Shown one piece after another: positions 46,871 to 56,025 of a stretch of 64,000 bases of DNA. Positions within the stretch are counted from its first letter, which is position 1. Each line of letters begins with the position of its first letter. The notes beneath the pieces were generated by a model. The model did not search any database, was not told the origin of the DNA, and was given only the letters and a program-made list of their open reading frames with translations. This stretch comes from Thiomicrorhabdus xiamenensis (GTDB taxonomy: Bacteria > Pseudomonadota > Gammaproteobacteria > Thiomicrospirales > Thiomicrospiraceae), in assembly GCF_013282625.1 (NCBI RefSeq), contig NZ_CP054020.1, positions 744,001-808,000 on the forward strand, given 5' to 3'. Made by a program: the position numbers and the translations under genes.

Positions 46871-48161
46871 TAGTCAAGCCAGTAACGACATGGAACGTTT
46901 GCAGCAGGAGTTGCAGTTGGATCGTCAAACCAAGTCGAAAAAATGGCGTTGGGCGTTTACGGTTTTATTTGCAGTAGCGGTTGTCTATGGCTTTTGGCTC
47001 TATGTCCAGAGCACGCCGGCGAGCGGTCAACCGATATACGAGCTGGGGAAAGTCTCCAAGGGAGATATTCGAGTCACGGTTTCGGCAACTGGAACCTTAC
47101 AGCCGACCAACGAGGTCGAAGTGGGCAGTGAATTATCCGGGAAGATCGATGAAGTTCTGGTCGATTATAACGACCGGGTAGAGGTAGGACAGCTGCTGGC
47201 GAAATTGAATACCGATAAACTCGAGGCACAGGTATTGCAGTCGAAAGCGTCTCTGAAAGTGGCCGAAGCCGGTGTCCTTGAAGCCGAAGCGACGCTTCAA
47301 GAGGCGGAAGCTCAATACCTGCGTCTGCAAAACATTCGTAAAATGAGTGCCGGTAAACTGCCGTCGCAGGCCGATTTACTGGCTGCTCAGGCCAGTATGC
47401 AACGCGCTCAGGCAGCAAAGCAAACCGCTGTCGCTCAGGTGGAGCAGGCGAAGGCCAGTCTTGAACAGTATCTGACGGATATCAAAAAATCCGCAATCGT
47501 GTCGCCGATCAATGGAATTGTGCTGATCCGTTCGATAGAGGTCGGTCAGACGGTAGCGGCGTCCATGACCGCACCGGTACTGTTTACCCTGGCCGAAGAT
47601 TTAACCAAGATGGAATTGCAGGTGGATGTGGACGAGGCGGATGTCGGTCTGGTTGAAGCCGGGCAGAGAGCGAGTTTTACCGTGGATGCTTACCCGAATC
47701 AGAAATTTCCGGCAACAATCAAACAGGTGCGCTTCGGTTCCGAGAGCACCGACGGCGTAGTGACCTATACGACTTTGCTTGAAGTCGATAATCCGGATTT
47801 GAAATTGCGCCCGGGCATGACGGCGACGTCGGACATCCTGGTTAAGGAACGTTTGAACACCTTGATGATTCCGATCGCCGCGACCCGGTTTACGCCGGAG
47901 TTGCTGGGTGACGGTCAGGAAGTTCAGGATAAAAGTGTGCTGGATTCCTTAATGCCGCGTCCACGCAGTGGCAGCAATATGACGGTGAAAAAAGAGTCGG
48001 TTCCGCAAGGTTATCAGCGGGTATGGCGCCTGAATCAAGGGTTGCCTGAAGCACTGTTGGTTAAGACCGGCGAAAGCAGCGGGCGAATGGTCGAGGTGCT
48101 GGAAGGCGAACTTGCGGAAGGGGGTGAGCTGATTGTCGGTGTCGAGGTGCCTTTGCAATGA
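46860..48161 (+). CDS. MacA-like periplasmic adaptor (HlyD/RND-MFP family)
   Basis: A 433-residue membrane-fusion protein. One N-terminal transmembrane helix (about 30-49) anchors it. It continues with the lipoyl half-motif (VSATGTLQPTNEVEVGSELSGKIDEVLVDYNDRV), an A/Q/E-rich alpha-helical hairpin that docks with the outer-membrane duct (about 120-200), the second lipoyl half (ISPINGIVLIRSIEVGQTV-like) and a beta-barrel (LKLRPGMTATSDI). It overlaps both neighbours, by 11 and 4 bases. The substrate is unknown; MacAB-type pumps move macrolides, peptides and siderophores. Confidence 0.9.
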   Translation: MQNDSQASNDMERLQQELQLDRQTKSKKWRWAFTVLFAVAVVYGFWLYVQSTPASGQPIYELGKVSKGDIRVTVSATGTLQPTNEVEVGSELSGKIDEVLVDYNDRVEVGQLLAKLNTDKLEAQVLQSKASLKVAEAGVLEAEATLQEAEAQYLRLQNIRKMSAGKLPSQADLLAAQASMQRAQAAKQTAVAQVEQAKASLEQYLTDIKKSAIVSPINGIVLIRSIEVGQTVAASMTAPVLFTLAEDLTKMELQVDVDEADVGLVEAGQRASFTVDAYPNQKFPATIKQVRFGSESTDGVVTYTTLLEVDNPDLKLRPGMTATSDILVKERLNTLMIPIAATRFTPELLGDGQEVQDKSVLDSLMPRPRSGSNMTVKKESVPQGYQRVWRLNQGLPEALLVKTGESSGRMVEVLEGELAEGGELIVGVEVPLQ

Positions 48162-48868
48162 ACTCTCAGCAAGCACCTCTGATCGAATTCAACGAGGTTG
48201 TTAAAGCCTACGGAAAGGGCGGATCGGAGTTTCTGGCTCTTAAAGGGGTCGATTTTCAGATTTATCAGGGCGAGTTTGTCGCCATTATGGGGCCGAGCGG
48301 TTCGGGCAAATCGACGGTAATGAATGTTCTTGGGTGTCTGGATACGCCGACATCGGGACAATATCTGTTTCACGGTATTCATGTGGAAACGTTGAACCGC
48401 GACCAGCGTGCGCTTTTGAGACGCAATTATCTCGGTTTCGTGTTTCAGGGGTTTAACCTTCTGGCCCGTACCTCGGCGCTGGAAAATGTCGAGCTGCCTT
48501 TGGTTTATCGCGGTTTAAAACGCAGTGAAAGACATGCGGCGGCGCGTAAAGCGTTGGAACTGGTCGGATTGCAAGGTTGGGAAGATCACGCGCCGGGAGA
48601 GCTTTCGGGCGGTCAGCAACAGAGGGTGGCGATTGCCCGGGCACTGGTGACCAATCCTAAAGTTCTGCTGGCCGACGAACCGACCGGGAATCTGGATACG
48701 GCGCGCAGTGAAGAGATTATGGCGTTGCTCAGTCGGCTCAATTCCGATCTGGGGATTACCGTTCTGATGGTAACGCATGAGCCGGAGATGGCAGCCTACG
48801 CCAATCGCTTGATTCACTTCGTTGACGGCAAGGTCGAACGCGATCAATATCAGGAGGCGAAGCAATGA
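48158..48868 (+). CDS. MacB-type ABC transporter ATP-binding protein
   Basis: A 236-residue ABC ATPase of the LolD/MacB group. Walker A GPSGSGKST is at 45-53, the Q-loop is in YLGFVFQGFNLL, the signature is LSGGQQQRVAIARAL and Walker B is VLLADEPTGNLD, followed by VTHEPEMAAYA. In E. coli MacB this domain is fused to the permease; here they are two genes overlapping by four bases. It overlaps the adaptor gene by four bases as well. Confidence 0.93.
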   Translation: MNSQQAPLIEFNEVVKAYGKGGSEFLALKGVDFQIYQGEFVAIMGPSGSGKSTVMNVLGCLDTPTSGQYLFHGIHVETLNRDQRALLRRNYLGFVFQGFNLLARTSALENVELPLVYRGLKRSERHAAARKALELVGLQGWEDHAPGELSGGQQQRVAIARALVTNPKVLLADEPTGNLDTARSEEIMALLSRLNSDLGITVLMVTHEPEMAAYANRLIHFVDGKVERDQYQEAKQ

Positions 48869-50070
48869 TCTGGAATGCATTTCTGCTGGCCGTGCGAGAG
48901 ATTCGACGCAACCTTATGCGCTCTATTTTGACCATGCTGGGGATCATTATCGGGGTCGCGGCGGTCATTACCATGGTGACTCTGGGGAATGGTGCAACCG
49001 CTCAGGTGGCGGCGGAAATCTCCGGCCTCGGCAGTAATCTGCTGATGGTTCGTCCCGGTCAGCGTATGGGGCCGGGACAGCGTTCGGGCGGGAAAAGTTT
49101 CACTCTCGAGGATGCCGACGCCATTCGTCAGCAGGTTGCATCGATTGTTGCCGTGGCGCCGACGGCTAACGCATCCGTTACCGCTGTTTACGGCAATGAA
49201 AACTGGTCCAGTTCCGTTGTCGGCAGTAATAACGATTACTTTATTACCGGGAACTGGGAACTGGCTGCGGGGCGCAAATTTTCCGACAACGAGCTCAAGT
49301 CCGGCAAAAACCGTTGCGTGATCGGGAATACCATTGCCAAAGAGCTGTTCAGCGGAGAAGATGTTTTGGGTAAAAAGCTGCGTTTGGGCAGTTTTTCCTG
49401 TGAGGTGATCGGTCTGTTGAAAGCCAAGGGACAGTCGATGATGGGCAGCGATCAGGACGATACGATTATTATGCCGATCAAAACGGTGCAGCGTCGCTTG
49501 ACCGGTAATCAGGATGTCAGCATGATCCGTATTTCGGTAAAACCTAATATCGATACGGATGTGGTGAACCGTGCGATTACGATGCTGTTGCGTGATCGGC
49601 GTCACTTAAGCGATAACGAAAAGAACGACTTTTCGGTTATGGATACCCGCGAGATAACCAATACCCTGACAGGAACCACCAAGGTGATGACAATGTTGTT
49701 GGGGGCCGTGGCGGCCGTCAGCCTGATTGTCGGCGGCATCGGGATTATGAATATCATGCTGGTTTCAGTGACCGAGCGAACTCGGGAGATCGGCATACGT
49801 ATGGCGATCGGAGCTTTGGAAAAAGAGGTTCTGTTGCAGTTCCTGGTTGAGGCGGTCGTACTGTCGTCTCTGGGCGGGATTATCGGAATTCTGCTCGCCT
49901 TGCTGGCGTCTTCTGTCGGTAGCGCATTGATGGGGATTCCCTTTATGCTCGATTACAGCATTATCGCTTTGGCGTTTGTCTTTTCGGCGATGGTGGGCGT
50001 GCTGTTCGGTTATTTTCCGGCGCGGAATGCGGCGCGCCTTAATCCGATTGACGCTTTGCGGCATGAGTAG
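48865..50070 (+). CDS. MacB-type ABC transporter permease
   Basis: A 401-residue FtsX/MacB family permease with the standard layout: an N-terminal amphipathic and transmembrane region (LAVREIRRNLMRSILTMLGIIIGVAAVI), a large periplasmic MacB-core domain of about 210 residues, then three C-terminal membrane helices (VMTMLLGAVAAVSLIVGGIGIMNIMLVSVTERTREIGIRMAIGA onward). The C-terminal P-A-R-N-A-A-R-L-N-P-I-D-A-L-R-x-E is a strong family mark. It works by mechanotransmission rather than by a channel. It is the last gene of the efflux operon, and murC starts 145 bp later. Confidence 0.93.
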   Translation: MIWNAFLLAVREIRRNLMRSILTMLGIIIGVAAVITMVTLGNGATAQVAAEISGLGSNLLMVRPGQRMGPGQRSGGKSFTLEDADAIRQQVASIVAVAPTANASVTAVYGNENWSSSVVGSNNDYFITGNWELAAGRKFSDNELKSGKNRCVIGNTIAKELFSGEDVLGKKLRLGSFSCEVIGLLKAKGQSMMGSDQDDTIIMPIKTVQRRLTGNQDVSMIRISVKPNIDTDVVNRAITMLLRDRRHLSDNEKNDFSVMDTREITNTLTGTTKVMTMLLGAVAAVSLIVGGIGIMNIMLVSVTERTREIGIRMAIGALEKEVLLQFLVEAVVLSSLGGIIGILLALLASSVGSALMGIPFMLDYSIIALAFVFSAMVGVLFGYFPARNAARLNPIDALRHE

Positions 50071-50215
50071 GCGTTTGCCGGATTCTGCAACAAGAAGACC
50101 GAAAAGGCTAAAAGCGCAAATAAACGCATATAAAGTAGAGGGAAAATCTCAAATTCCGCTGCGGAGCATTGTATGATATGCGCAGATAGTGTTTTGGAAA
50201 TAGATCTTTTCGGGA

Positions 50216-51604
50216 ATGAAAGAACAAGTTAAACAGATTCATTTTGTCGGAATCGGCGGCGTCGGCATGGCCGGCATTGCCGAAGTTTGTCTGAATTTAG
50301 GCTATACCGTCAGCGGTTCCGATATTCGTAAGAATGCGACAGTCGAGCATCTTATCTCTTTAGGCGCCCTGATTCAGATCGGGCACAATGCCGAACATGT
50401 AAAGCATTCTGATGTGGTTGTCGTTTCGACGGCAATTGGCAAAGATAATCCCGAGGTCGAATGGGCCCGTGAAGCGCGTATTCCGGTGATCCCGCGTGCC
50501 GAAATGCTGGCGGAGTTGATGCGTGTGCGTTTCGGGATTGCGATCGCCGGAACTCACGGGAAAACCACGACCACCAGTCTGACCGCCGCGGTATTGACGC
50601 AGGGCGGCATCGATCCGACGTATGTAATTGGCGGAAAGCTTAATCAGATCGGTTCCAATGCCCGCCTCGGTGCCAGCCAGTATCTGGTTGCCGAAGCGGA
50701 CGAATCCGACGCTTCTTTCCTGCATCTGACGCCGATGCTTTCGGTGATTACCAATATCGATCAGGACCATATGGAAACCTATCAGGGTGATTACCGGAAT
50801 CTGGAAAACACCTTTATCGAGTTCATCCAGCGTCTGCCGTTCTACGGCAAGGTTATTGTCTGTCTGGACGACGATAATATCCGCGAAATCCTACCGAAAA
50901 TCAGTCGTAAATTCCTTAGTTACGGGTTCAGCGAAGACGCCGATGTCCGTGCGGTGAATGTCCGTGCGGACGGTATGACTATGCGCTTTGACGTCAAACT
51001 TCCGGAGCAGGACGCACTGCTTCCGGTGTGCTTGAATATTCCAGGTGAACATAATGTTCTGAATGCCTTGGCCGCAATATGCGTCGCGCTTGAACTGGAT
51101 GTGGATGTTTCCTCGATCCAGAAGGCATTGCAGGAGTTTGCCGGCGTGGGGCGTCGCTTTGAAGTCTATCCGCATAGAGTGATCGGTGGCCACAAGGTCA
51201 CACTGGTTGATGACTACGGACATCATCCGACGGAATTGAAGGCGACGTTGCAGACTGCGCGTAACGCTTTTGAAGATAAACGTCTGGTTTTGCTCTTCCA
51301 GCCGCACCGCTACAGCCGCACACGCGATCTGTTCGATGATTTTGTACAGGCATTGCTGATGGCCGATCTGGTTATTTTGAGCGAGGTTTATCCGGCCGGC
51401 GAAAAACCGCTGGCAAACTTCGATTCCAAAGCGCTTCTGCAGGCATTGCGTACTCGTGGCGGGCATGGAATCTATGCCGAAAGTCTTGAAGAACTTGATA
51501 CGCTCTGCTCGGAAGTGCTAACCGACGATGACCTGTTGCTGGTGATGGGTGCCGGTGATATCGGTCAATTGGCGAAAAAATGGGCGGATAACGTTCAGGA
51601 TTAG
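50216..51604 (+). CDS. murC: UDP-MurNAc:L-alanine ligase
   Basis: A 462-residue cytoplasmic ligase that adds the first amino acid to UDP-MurNAc. The N-terminal VGIGGVGMAGIAEV binds UDP, the P-loop is AGTHGKTTTTSL near residues 111-122, and LVAEADESDASFLHL, NIDQDHMETY, GVGRRFEVY, DDYGHHPTELKATL and FQPHRYSRTRDL are MurC-specific. It resumes the dcw order (murC-ddl-ftsQ-ftsA) about 22.5 kb after murG. A TATGAT at 50172-50177 could be its own -10 box, needed because it is cut off from the mra promoter. Confidence 0.96.
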   Translation: MKEQVKQIHFVGIGGVGMAGIAEVCLNLGYTVSGSDIRKNATVEHLISLGALIQIGHNAEHVKHSDVVVVSTAIGKDNPEVEWAREARIPVIPRAEMLAELMRVRFGIAIAGTHGKTTTTSLTAAVLTQGGIDPTYVIGGKLNQIGSNARLGASQYLVAEADESDASFLHLTPMLSVITNIDQDHMETYQGDYRNLENTFIEFIQRLPFYGKVIVCLDDDNIREILPKISRKFLSYGFSEDADVRAVNVRADGMTMRFDVKLPEQDALLPVCLNIPGEHNVLNALAAICVALELDVDVSSIQKALQEFAGVGRRFEVYPHRVIGGHKVTLVDDYGHHPTELKATLQTARNAFEDKRLVLLFQPHRYSRTRDLFDDFVQALLMADLVILSEVYPAGEKPLANFDSKALLQALRTRGGHGIYAESLEELDTLCSEVLTDDDLLLVMGAGDIGQLAKKWADNVQD

Positions 51605-51653
51605 AGTGTTTTCAGCGAAGCCGTCGTGATAAGAATCAAACAAGGGATTGAGA

Positions 51654-52571
51654 GTGCTATTCGAGTTAAGTGAACAAAGTAAAGTTGCCGTCTTAATGGG
51701 CGGCGTCGCGGCGGAAAGAGAAATCTCGCTGCGCAGTGGTCAGGCGGTAACCGAAGCCTTGCAGGCGCAGGGCATTGACGCGACGGGGATTGACGTTTCC
51801 AACCTGTCGCAACTGCAGCAAGTTTCCGAAGAGTATGATGTTGCTTTTATCGCTTTACATGGGCGCTGGGGTGAGGACGGAACCGTTCAGGCCATTCTCG
51901 AAGATTTGCAAATGCCGTTTACCGGAAGCCGAATGGCAGCTTCTGCGATTGCCATGGATAAATTACGCACCAAATGGATGTGGCGCGGTGCGGATCTGCC
52001 GACACCGAACTTTGTCTGGGTAAACGAGCATAGACCGTTGAATACAGAAAATTTTCCGTTGCAGTTCCCGGTGATCGTCAAGCCGGTTCATGAGGGATCG
52101 AGTATCGGAATGCAGAAAGTAGACTCAATGCCGCAATTGCAGGCGGCGGTCGATGAAGCGCAGAAATTCGATCAAGAGGTGCTGATCGAACAATGGATTA
52201 CCGGTCGCGAATTTACCTGTGCGGTTCTTGACGGCGAAGCTTTGCCGTTAATCGAGTTAAAGACCAATAATGTCTTTTACGATTACGAAGCCAAATATCA
52301 GTCCAACGATACGCAATATCTTTGTCCGGCGGACCTGGATTCCGGATTGACGGAATCGATTCAGAAAATCGTTCTTCAGGCATTTGCCGTTGTCGGCTCC
52401 GATACTTGGGGGCGAGTCGACCTGATGCTGGATGAAAATAACCAGCCGTGGCTGATCGAATTGAACTCCGTGCCGGGAATGACTGATCACAGTCTGGTGC
52501 CGATGGCGGCGAAAGCGCAGGGGATCGATTTCCAGCAGTTGGTCAAACGTATTCTGCAGCGAGCGAAATAG
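51654..52571 (+). CDS. ddl: D-alanine-D-alanine ligase
   Basis: A 305-residue ATP-grasp enzyme that makes the dipeptide used by MurF. The GTG at 51654 is preferred over the TTG at 51648, because CAAGGG is then seven bases upstream and the length matches E. coli DdlB (306). Visible: VLMGGVAAEREISLRSG, HGRWGEDGTVQ, PFTGSRMAASAIAMDK, VKPVHEGSSIGMQKV, and the Mg/ATP site GRVDLMLDENNQPWLIELNSVPGMT. It sits between murC and ftsQ as in other gammaproteobacteria. Whether the genome has a second ddl is unknown. Confidence 0.95.
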   Translation: MLFELSEQSKVAVLMGGVAAEREISLRSGQAVTEALQAQGIDATGIDVSNLSQLQQVSEEYDVAFIALHGRWGEDGTVQAILEDLQMPFTGSRMAASAIAMDKLRTKWMWRGADLPTPNFVWVNEHRPLNTENFPLQFPVIVKPVHEGSSIGMQKVDSMPQLQAAVDEAQKFDQEVLIEQWITGREFTCAVLDGEALPLIELKTNNVFYDYEAKYQSNDTQYLCPADLDSGLTESIQKIVLQAFAVVGSDTWGRVDLMLDENNQPWLIELNSVPGMTDHSLVPMAAKAQGIDFQQLVKRILQRAK

Positions 52572-52600
52572 CTTAGCGTTTGAAAAGGGTGTCCGCTTTT

Positions 52601-53365
52601 ATGATTCCAGAACAAGCCGAAGTCGAGCAGGAAAGCCCCAATAAACTGGGCGCGGAGCCGTCCAAGTTGCCCAAGGTGGCTTTCTGGCTTTTGATTACGG
52701 CACTGGCACTGGTCTTCAGTGCCTGGCTGATGCTGCCGAATAAAGGCGGAGATCACTGGTTTTCCAAAGGCATCAGTTCGTATCATGTTCAATCACAGTT
52801 AAATGAAGTCCGGCCGGAAGATATCGACCGGGTTTTAAAAAGTTATCTCGGCGTCTCTTTCTGGGACGTACCGATCGACGAGATTCAGGGGCGTCTGACA
52901 CAGCTTGACTGGGTGGTTAAAGCCGAAGTCAGCCGGGTTTGGCCGGATAAGCTGGATGTCCAGGTCTTTGAGCAGAAACCGGTTGCCCGTTGGGGCGAGA
53001 GCGGTTTGATCAATCATCAGGGGCAGGTGTTTTTTCCTTATAGTATCGAAGGCTATCGGGATCTGGTGGTCCTTGACGGCAGTCTGGATTCCAGCCAGTT
53101 GGTATTGCAGCGCTGGGTCGAAATTAACGAACTGTTTCAGAAACAGAATATTGCTCTGGTCGGTCTGGCGTACAAGCCGGGTAAAATCTGGCAGATCTAT
53201 CTGGCAAGCGGTCAGAGTGTGATACTGGAAGACGAGCAGTGGCAGAGAAAACTGCGTCTCTTTTTTCAGGCCTATAAGCAATTATCGCAAGACCTGATAA
53301 AATCCGCAGAGACCTTTGATTTACGCTATAGTAATGGTTTTGTGGTCGGTAAGAAAACGCCGTAA
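52601..53365 (+). CDS. ftsQ: cell division protein FtsQ
   Basis: A 254-residue bitopic divisome protein: a short acidic cytoplasmic tail, one membrane helix (about 28-46), a POTRA domain beginning near ISSYHVQSQLNEVRPEDIDRVLKSYLGVSFWDVPID, and the beta domain (LDWVVKAEVSRVWPDKLDVQVFEQKPVARWG). These are standard FtsQ segments. The ATG at 52601 is taken; TTG and GTG starts at 52580 and 52589 are also in frame. It ends 76 bp before ftsA. Confidence 0.92.
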   Translation: MIPEQAEVEQESPNKLGAEPSKLPKVAFWLLITALALVFSAWLMLPNKGGDHWFSKGISSYHVQSQLNEVRPEDIDRVLKSYLGVSFWDVPIDEIQGRLTQLDWVVKAEVSRVWPDKLDVQVFEQKPVARWGESGLINHQGQVFFPYSIEGYRDLVVLDGSLDSSQLVLQRWVEINELFQKQNIALVGLAYKPGKIWQIYLASGQSVILEDEQWQRKLRLFFQAYKQLSQDLIKSAETFDLRYSNGFVVGKKTP

Positions 53366-53441
53366 CCATGGCGAAATAACAAAAGAAATATAAACATTAG
53401 AAAGATAGACCTTAAGCTTAAAGCAGGGTGGAGTGGCACGG

Positions 53442-54713
53442 ATGGCGAACATGCAAAGTAGTCCAAATATTATTGTCGGTTTAGATATCGGAACCTCAAA
53501 AATCAAGGCGGTAATCGGGGAACTCTCCCCAAGCCAGATTGAAGTTCGCGGATACAGTATTGTGCCGACCAAAGGACTGCGTAACGGTGTGGTGATTAAT
53601 ATCGAGGAAACCAAACGCTCGATCAAAACCGCGATTGAAGAAGCCGAAGGCGTTGCCGGATGTGAGGTGGATTCCGCTTATATCGGGATTACCGGCGGCC
53701 ATATCAAAAGCATCAATTCGCACGGTGTCGTGACCATCAATAACGAAGTTTCGCCGGAAGATGTTCAGAGAGTAACCGATCAGGCGCATGCCGGTAAATA
53801 TTCGCCGTCCGAAGAGCGCATGCTGCATGTTCTGCCTCAGGAATTTACGCTGGATATGCAGGAAGGGATTCTCGAACCGGTCGGTATGGCCGGTAAGCGC
53901 CTTGAGGTCAAAACGCATATTATTACTGCCAGCCAGAGCGCGGTGCGCAATATCGAAAAATGCGTCCATTCCGCCGGACTGCACGACAGTACTCCCGTGC
54001 TGGCGCAGTTGGCGGCCAGTGAAGCGGTTCTCAGTGAAGACGAAAAAGAGCTGGGCGTCTGCGTCGTCGATATCGGTGGCGGAACGACCGATATTACGGT
54101 TTATCGCAATGGCTCCATGCAATATACGGCAGTTCTGCCGATTGCCGGTAACTATGTCACTAACGATGTCGCCATCGCTTTCAATACCCCGACCGACTCG
54201 GCAGAAAAAATCAAAGTCCAGTACGGCTGCGCCATGCCGAGCCTGATTAAGGAAGATTTCAAGTTCGACGTTCAGCGCGTCGGCGAACGCGAGCCTTTCG
54301 CGTTGAGTCAGCGTCTGTTGTCCGAAGTGATTCGTCCGCGTATGGAAGAAATTTACGAAAGTGTCGAAGCGCGTCTTAAGCAAGACGGCTTTTCCAAGGA
54401 GATGTTCGGTGCGGGAATCGTGATTACCGGCGGTTCGTCGATGATCTTTGGCAGTGTGCCTTTGGCGGAAGAGATTTTTGATATGCCGGTGCGCATCGGT
54501 TTGCCGAAAAGCGATTATCTGAGCGGCGGGCTGGTCAACGAAATCAACCACTCCGAACTTTCGACGGCAATCGGTCTGTTGCTGTATGCGCAACAGAATT
54601 TCGATTTGGATCATCCAGGCTACGAGTTCACGGTTGAAGATCACGAAAGTTTTCTGGAAAGAACAACCGACCGGTTCCGCCGTTTCAAAAACTGGTTATC
54701 TTCCAGTTTCTAA
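53442..54713 (+). CDS. ftsA: cell division protein FtsA
   Basis: A 423-residue actin-like ATPase that anchors FtsZ to the membrane. The phosphate-1 loop IVGLDIGTSKIKAVIGE, phosphate-2 VCVVDIGGGTTDITVY and adenosine motif VITGGSSMIFGSVPLAEEIF are present. The C-terminal amphipathic membrane-targeting helix is FRRFKNWLSSSF. The ATG at 53442, eight bases after GGTGGAG, fits better than the GTG at 53433. In nearly all gammaproteobacteria ftsZ follows directly; here the next gene is lpxC after 357 bp. Confidence 0.95.
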   Translation: MANMQSSPNIIVGLDIGTSKIKAVIGELSPSQIEVRGYSIVPTKGLRNGVVINIEETKRSIKTAIEEAEGVAGCEVDSAYIGITGGHIKSINSHGVVTINNEVSPEDVQRVTDQAHAGKYSPSEERMLHVLPQEFTLDMQEGILEPVGMAGKRLEVKTHIITASQSAVRNIEKCVHSAGLHDSTPVLAQLAASEAVLSEDEKELGVCVVDIGGGTTDITVYRNGSMQYTAVLPIAGNYVTNDVAIAFNTPTDSAEKIKVQYGCAMPSLIKEDFKFDVQRVGEREPFALSQRLLSEVIRPRMEEIYESVEARLKQDGFSKEMFGAGIVITGGSSMIFGSVPLAEEIFDMPVRIGLPKSDYLSGGLVNEINHSELSTAIGLLLYAQQNFDLDHPGYEFTVEDHESFLERTTDRFRRFKNWLSSSF

Positions 54714-55070
54714 TCCGGTTTCAATTTCTCAAATCGTCAAATTGAAAAGCGGCTGTAACCCTCCTGTCATTCTTTGACGAATTATGCGGCTTTTCCAGAT
54801 AGTTTTATTAACGATTTCTCAATCGCCTCTGCTTTATGCTTTAGCAGAGGTCAACTTATGATAATATTCCTCTTTGCTTAAATATAAGCCTGCCTGACAA
54901 CAAGCAGATTTTGATAATTACCAATATACCAAGCAGGATTAAACTTCGGATGAGCGCAGAAGCGTTCTTATGTATTCTGTCCCAGAAGTAAAGCGTTGTT
55001 GAATAAAAACGCTTGGGCGGAAGGTTTAATCAAGCGCAGTTTGACTGCGCCTAAAAATGAATAAACGAGT
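54714..55070 (+). other. 357 bp gap between ftsA and lpxC, where ftsZ is normally found
   Basis: No gene or recognisable ftsZ remnant in any frame. It holds three hairpin-forming repeats: CCTCTGCT with AGCAGAGG (54826-54850), AAGCGTT with AACGCTT (near 54992-55014), and GCGCAGT-TTG-ACTGCGC (55034-55050), the last only 20 bases before the lpxC start. A TATGAT at 54856-54861 could be an lpxC -10 box, but no good -35 box is seen. Confidence 0.6.
55034..55050 (+). promoter_or_regulatory. hairpin just upstream of the lpxC start
   Basis: A perfect seven-base stem (GCGCAGT/ACTGCGC) with a three-base loop, ending 20 bases before the TTG start and upstream of the weak GAG ribosome-binding site. It could affect translation initiation; no regulator is implied by the sequence. 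Confidence 0.4.
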
Positions 55071-55982
55071 TTGACATTGAATCAAAGAACCTTAGTAAAT
55101 TCGATTAAGGCGAAGGGCATCGGGCTACATACTGGACACGAGTCGGTCATGACTTTGCGCCCTGCGCCGGTGGATACCGGAATCGTTTTCCGCAGAATCG
55201 ATGTGGATCCGGTCGTGGAGTTCAAAGTGTCACCGCAGATTGTCGGTGAAACCACTTTGTGTACAACGATCGTCAATGAACAATTGAAAATCGCTACGAT
55301 AGAACATCTGATGTCCGCACTGGCCGGCGTCGGTATCGACAACGTCTATATTGATATCAGTTCGGACGAAGTTCCGATTATGGACGGCAGTTCGTCGCAT
55401 TTTGTTTTCCTTTTACAGGCCGCCGGCATTCAGCTACAGGACGCACCTAAACGTTTTGTACGTATTCTCAAGCCGGTTCGGGTCGAAAACGATCAGGGCG
55501 GTTGGGCGGAATTCGTTCCTTATGACGGTTACCGCCTGAACTTCTCGATCGCTTTTTCGCATCCGGCATTTGAAAATACCGCGGAAAAAATGACGCTGGA
55601 ATTTTCAGCAACAGCCTATTTCAAAGAAGTGTCGCGTGCGCGAACTTTCGGATTCATGAAAGATATGGATATGCTGCGCGCCAAGAATCTTGGCTTGGGT
55701 GCAAGCCTGAAAAATGCAATCGGTCTTGGCGATGAAGGCGTTGTCAACGCCGAAGGTCTGCGCGACAAGGATGAATTTGTCCGCCATAAGATTCTGGATG
55801 CGGTCGGTGATCTGTATATGCTTGGTCATCCGGTGATCGGCGAGTTCAACGCGCACAAATCGGGGCATGCTCTGAATAACCAGTTGATTCGTGCCTTGCT
55901 TGAACAGCCGGATGCGTTTGAACTGGTCGAGTATGAAGGCTCGAATCCTCCGGTCAGCTACTCTTCCAGTCTGGTCGTTTAA
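55071..55982 (+). CDS. lpxC: UDP-3-O-acyl-N-acetylglucosamine deacetylase
   Basis: A 303-residue zinc enzyme, the first committed step of lipid A synthesis. Zinc ligands are H79 (ATIEHLMSAL), H239 and D243 (VRHKILDAVGD), and HKSGHALNN carries the catalytic histidine. The start must be a TTG: a TAA codon lies three codons before the TTG at 55071, and the only other early start is a TTG at 55077. The family N-terminus (NQRTLVNSIKAKGIGLHTG) confirms the reading. A weak start and a nearby hairpin suggest controlled, low expression. A bidirectional terminator follows. Confidence 0.96.
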   Translation: MTLNQRTLVNSIKAKGIGLHTGHESVMTLRPAPVDTGIVFRRIDVDPVVEFKVSPQIVGETTLCTTIVNEQLKIATIEHLMSALAGVGIDNVYIDISSDEVPIMDGSSSHFVFLLQAAGIQLQDAPKRFVRILKPVRVENDQGGWAEFVPYDGYRLNFSIAFSHPAFENTAEKMTLEFSATAYFKEVSRARTFGFMKDMDMLRAKNLGLGASLKNAIGLGDEGVVNAEGLRDKDEFVRHKILDAVGDLYMLGHPVIGEFNAHKSGHALNNQLIRALLEQPDAFELVEYEGSNPPVSYSSSLVV

Positions 55983-55992
55983 GCTTTAAGAC

Positions 55993-56025
55993 AAAACCCC
56001 GGTAGTCACTGATTATCGGGGTTTT
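55993..56025. terminator. bidirectional terminator between lpxC and dciA
   Basis: AAAACCCCG (55993-56001) pairs with CGGGGTTTT (56017-56025), with A-residues before and T-residues after, so it can work in both directions. It overlaps the dciA stop codon on the minus strand. Confidence 0.8.

Noticed and set aside
54714-55070. A remnant of ftsZ after ftsA
   Set aside because: I looked for FtsZ motifs (GGGTGTG, DIPAFLR) in all frames of the gap and found none; the stretch is AT-rich with hairpins only.
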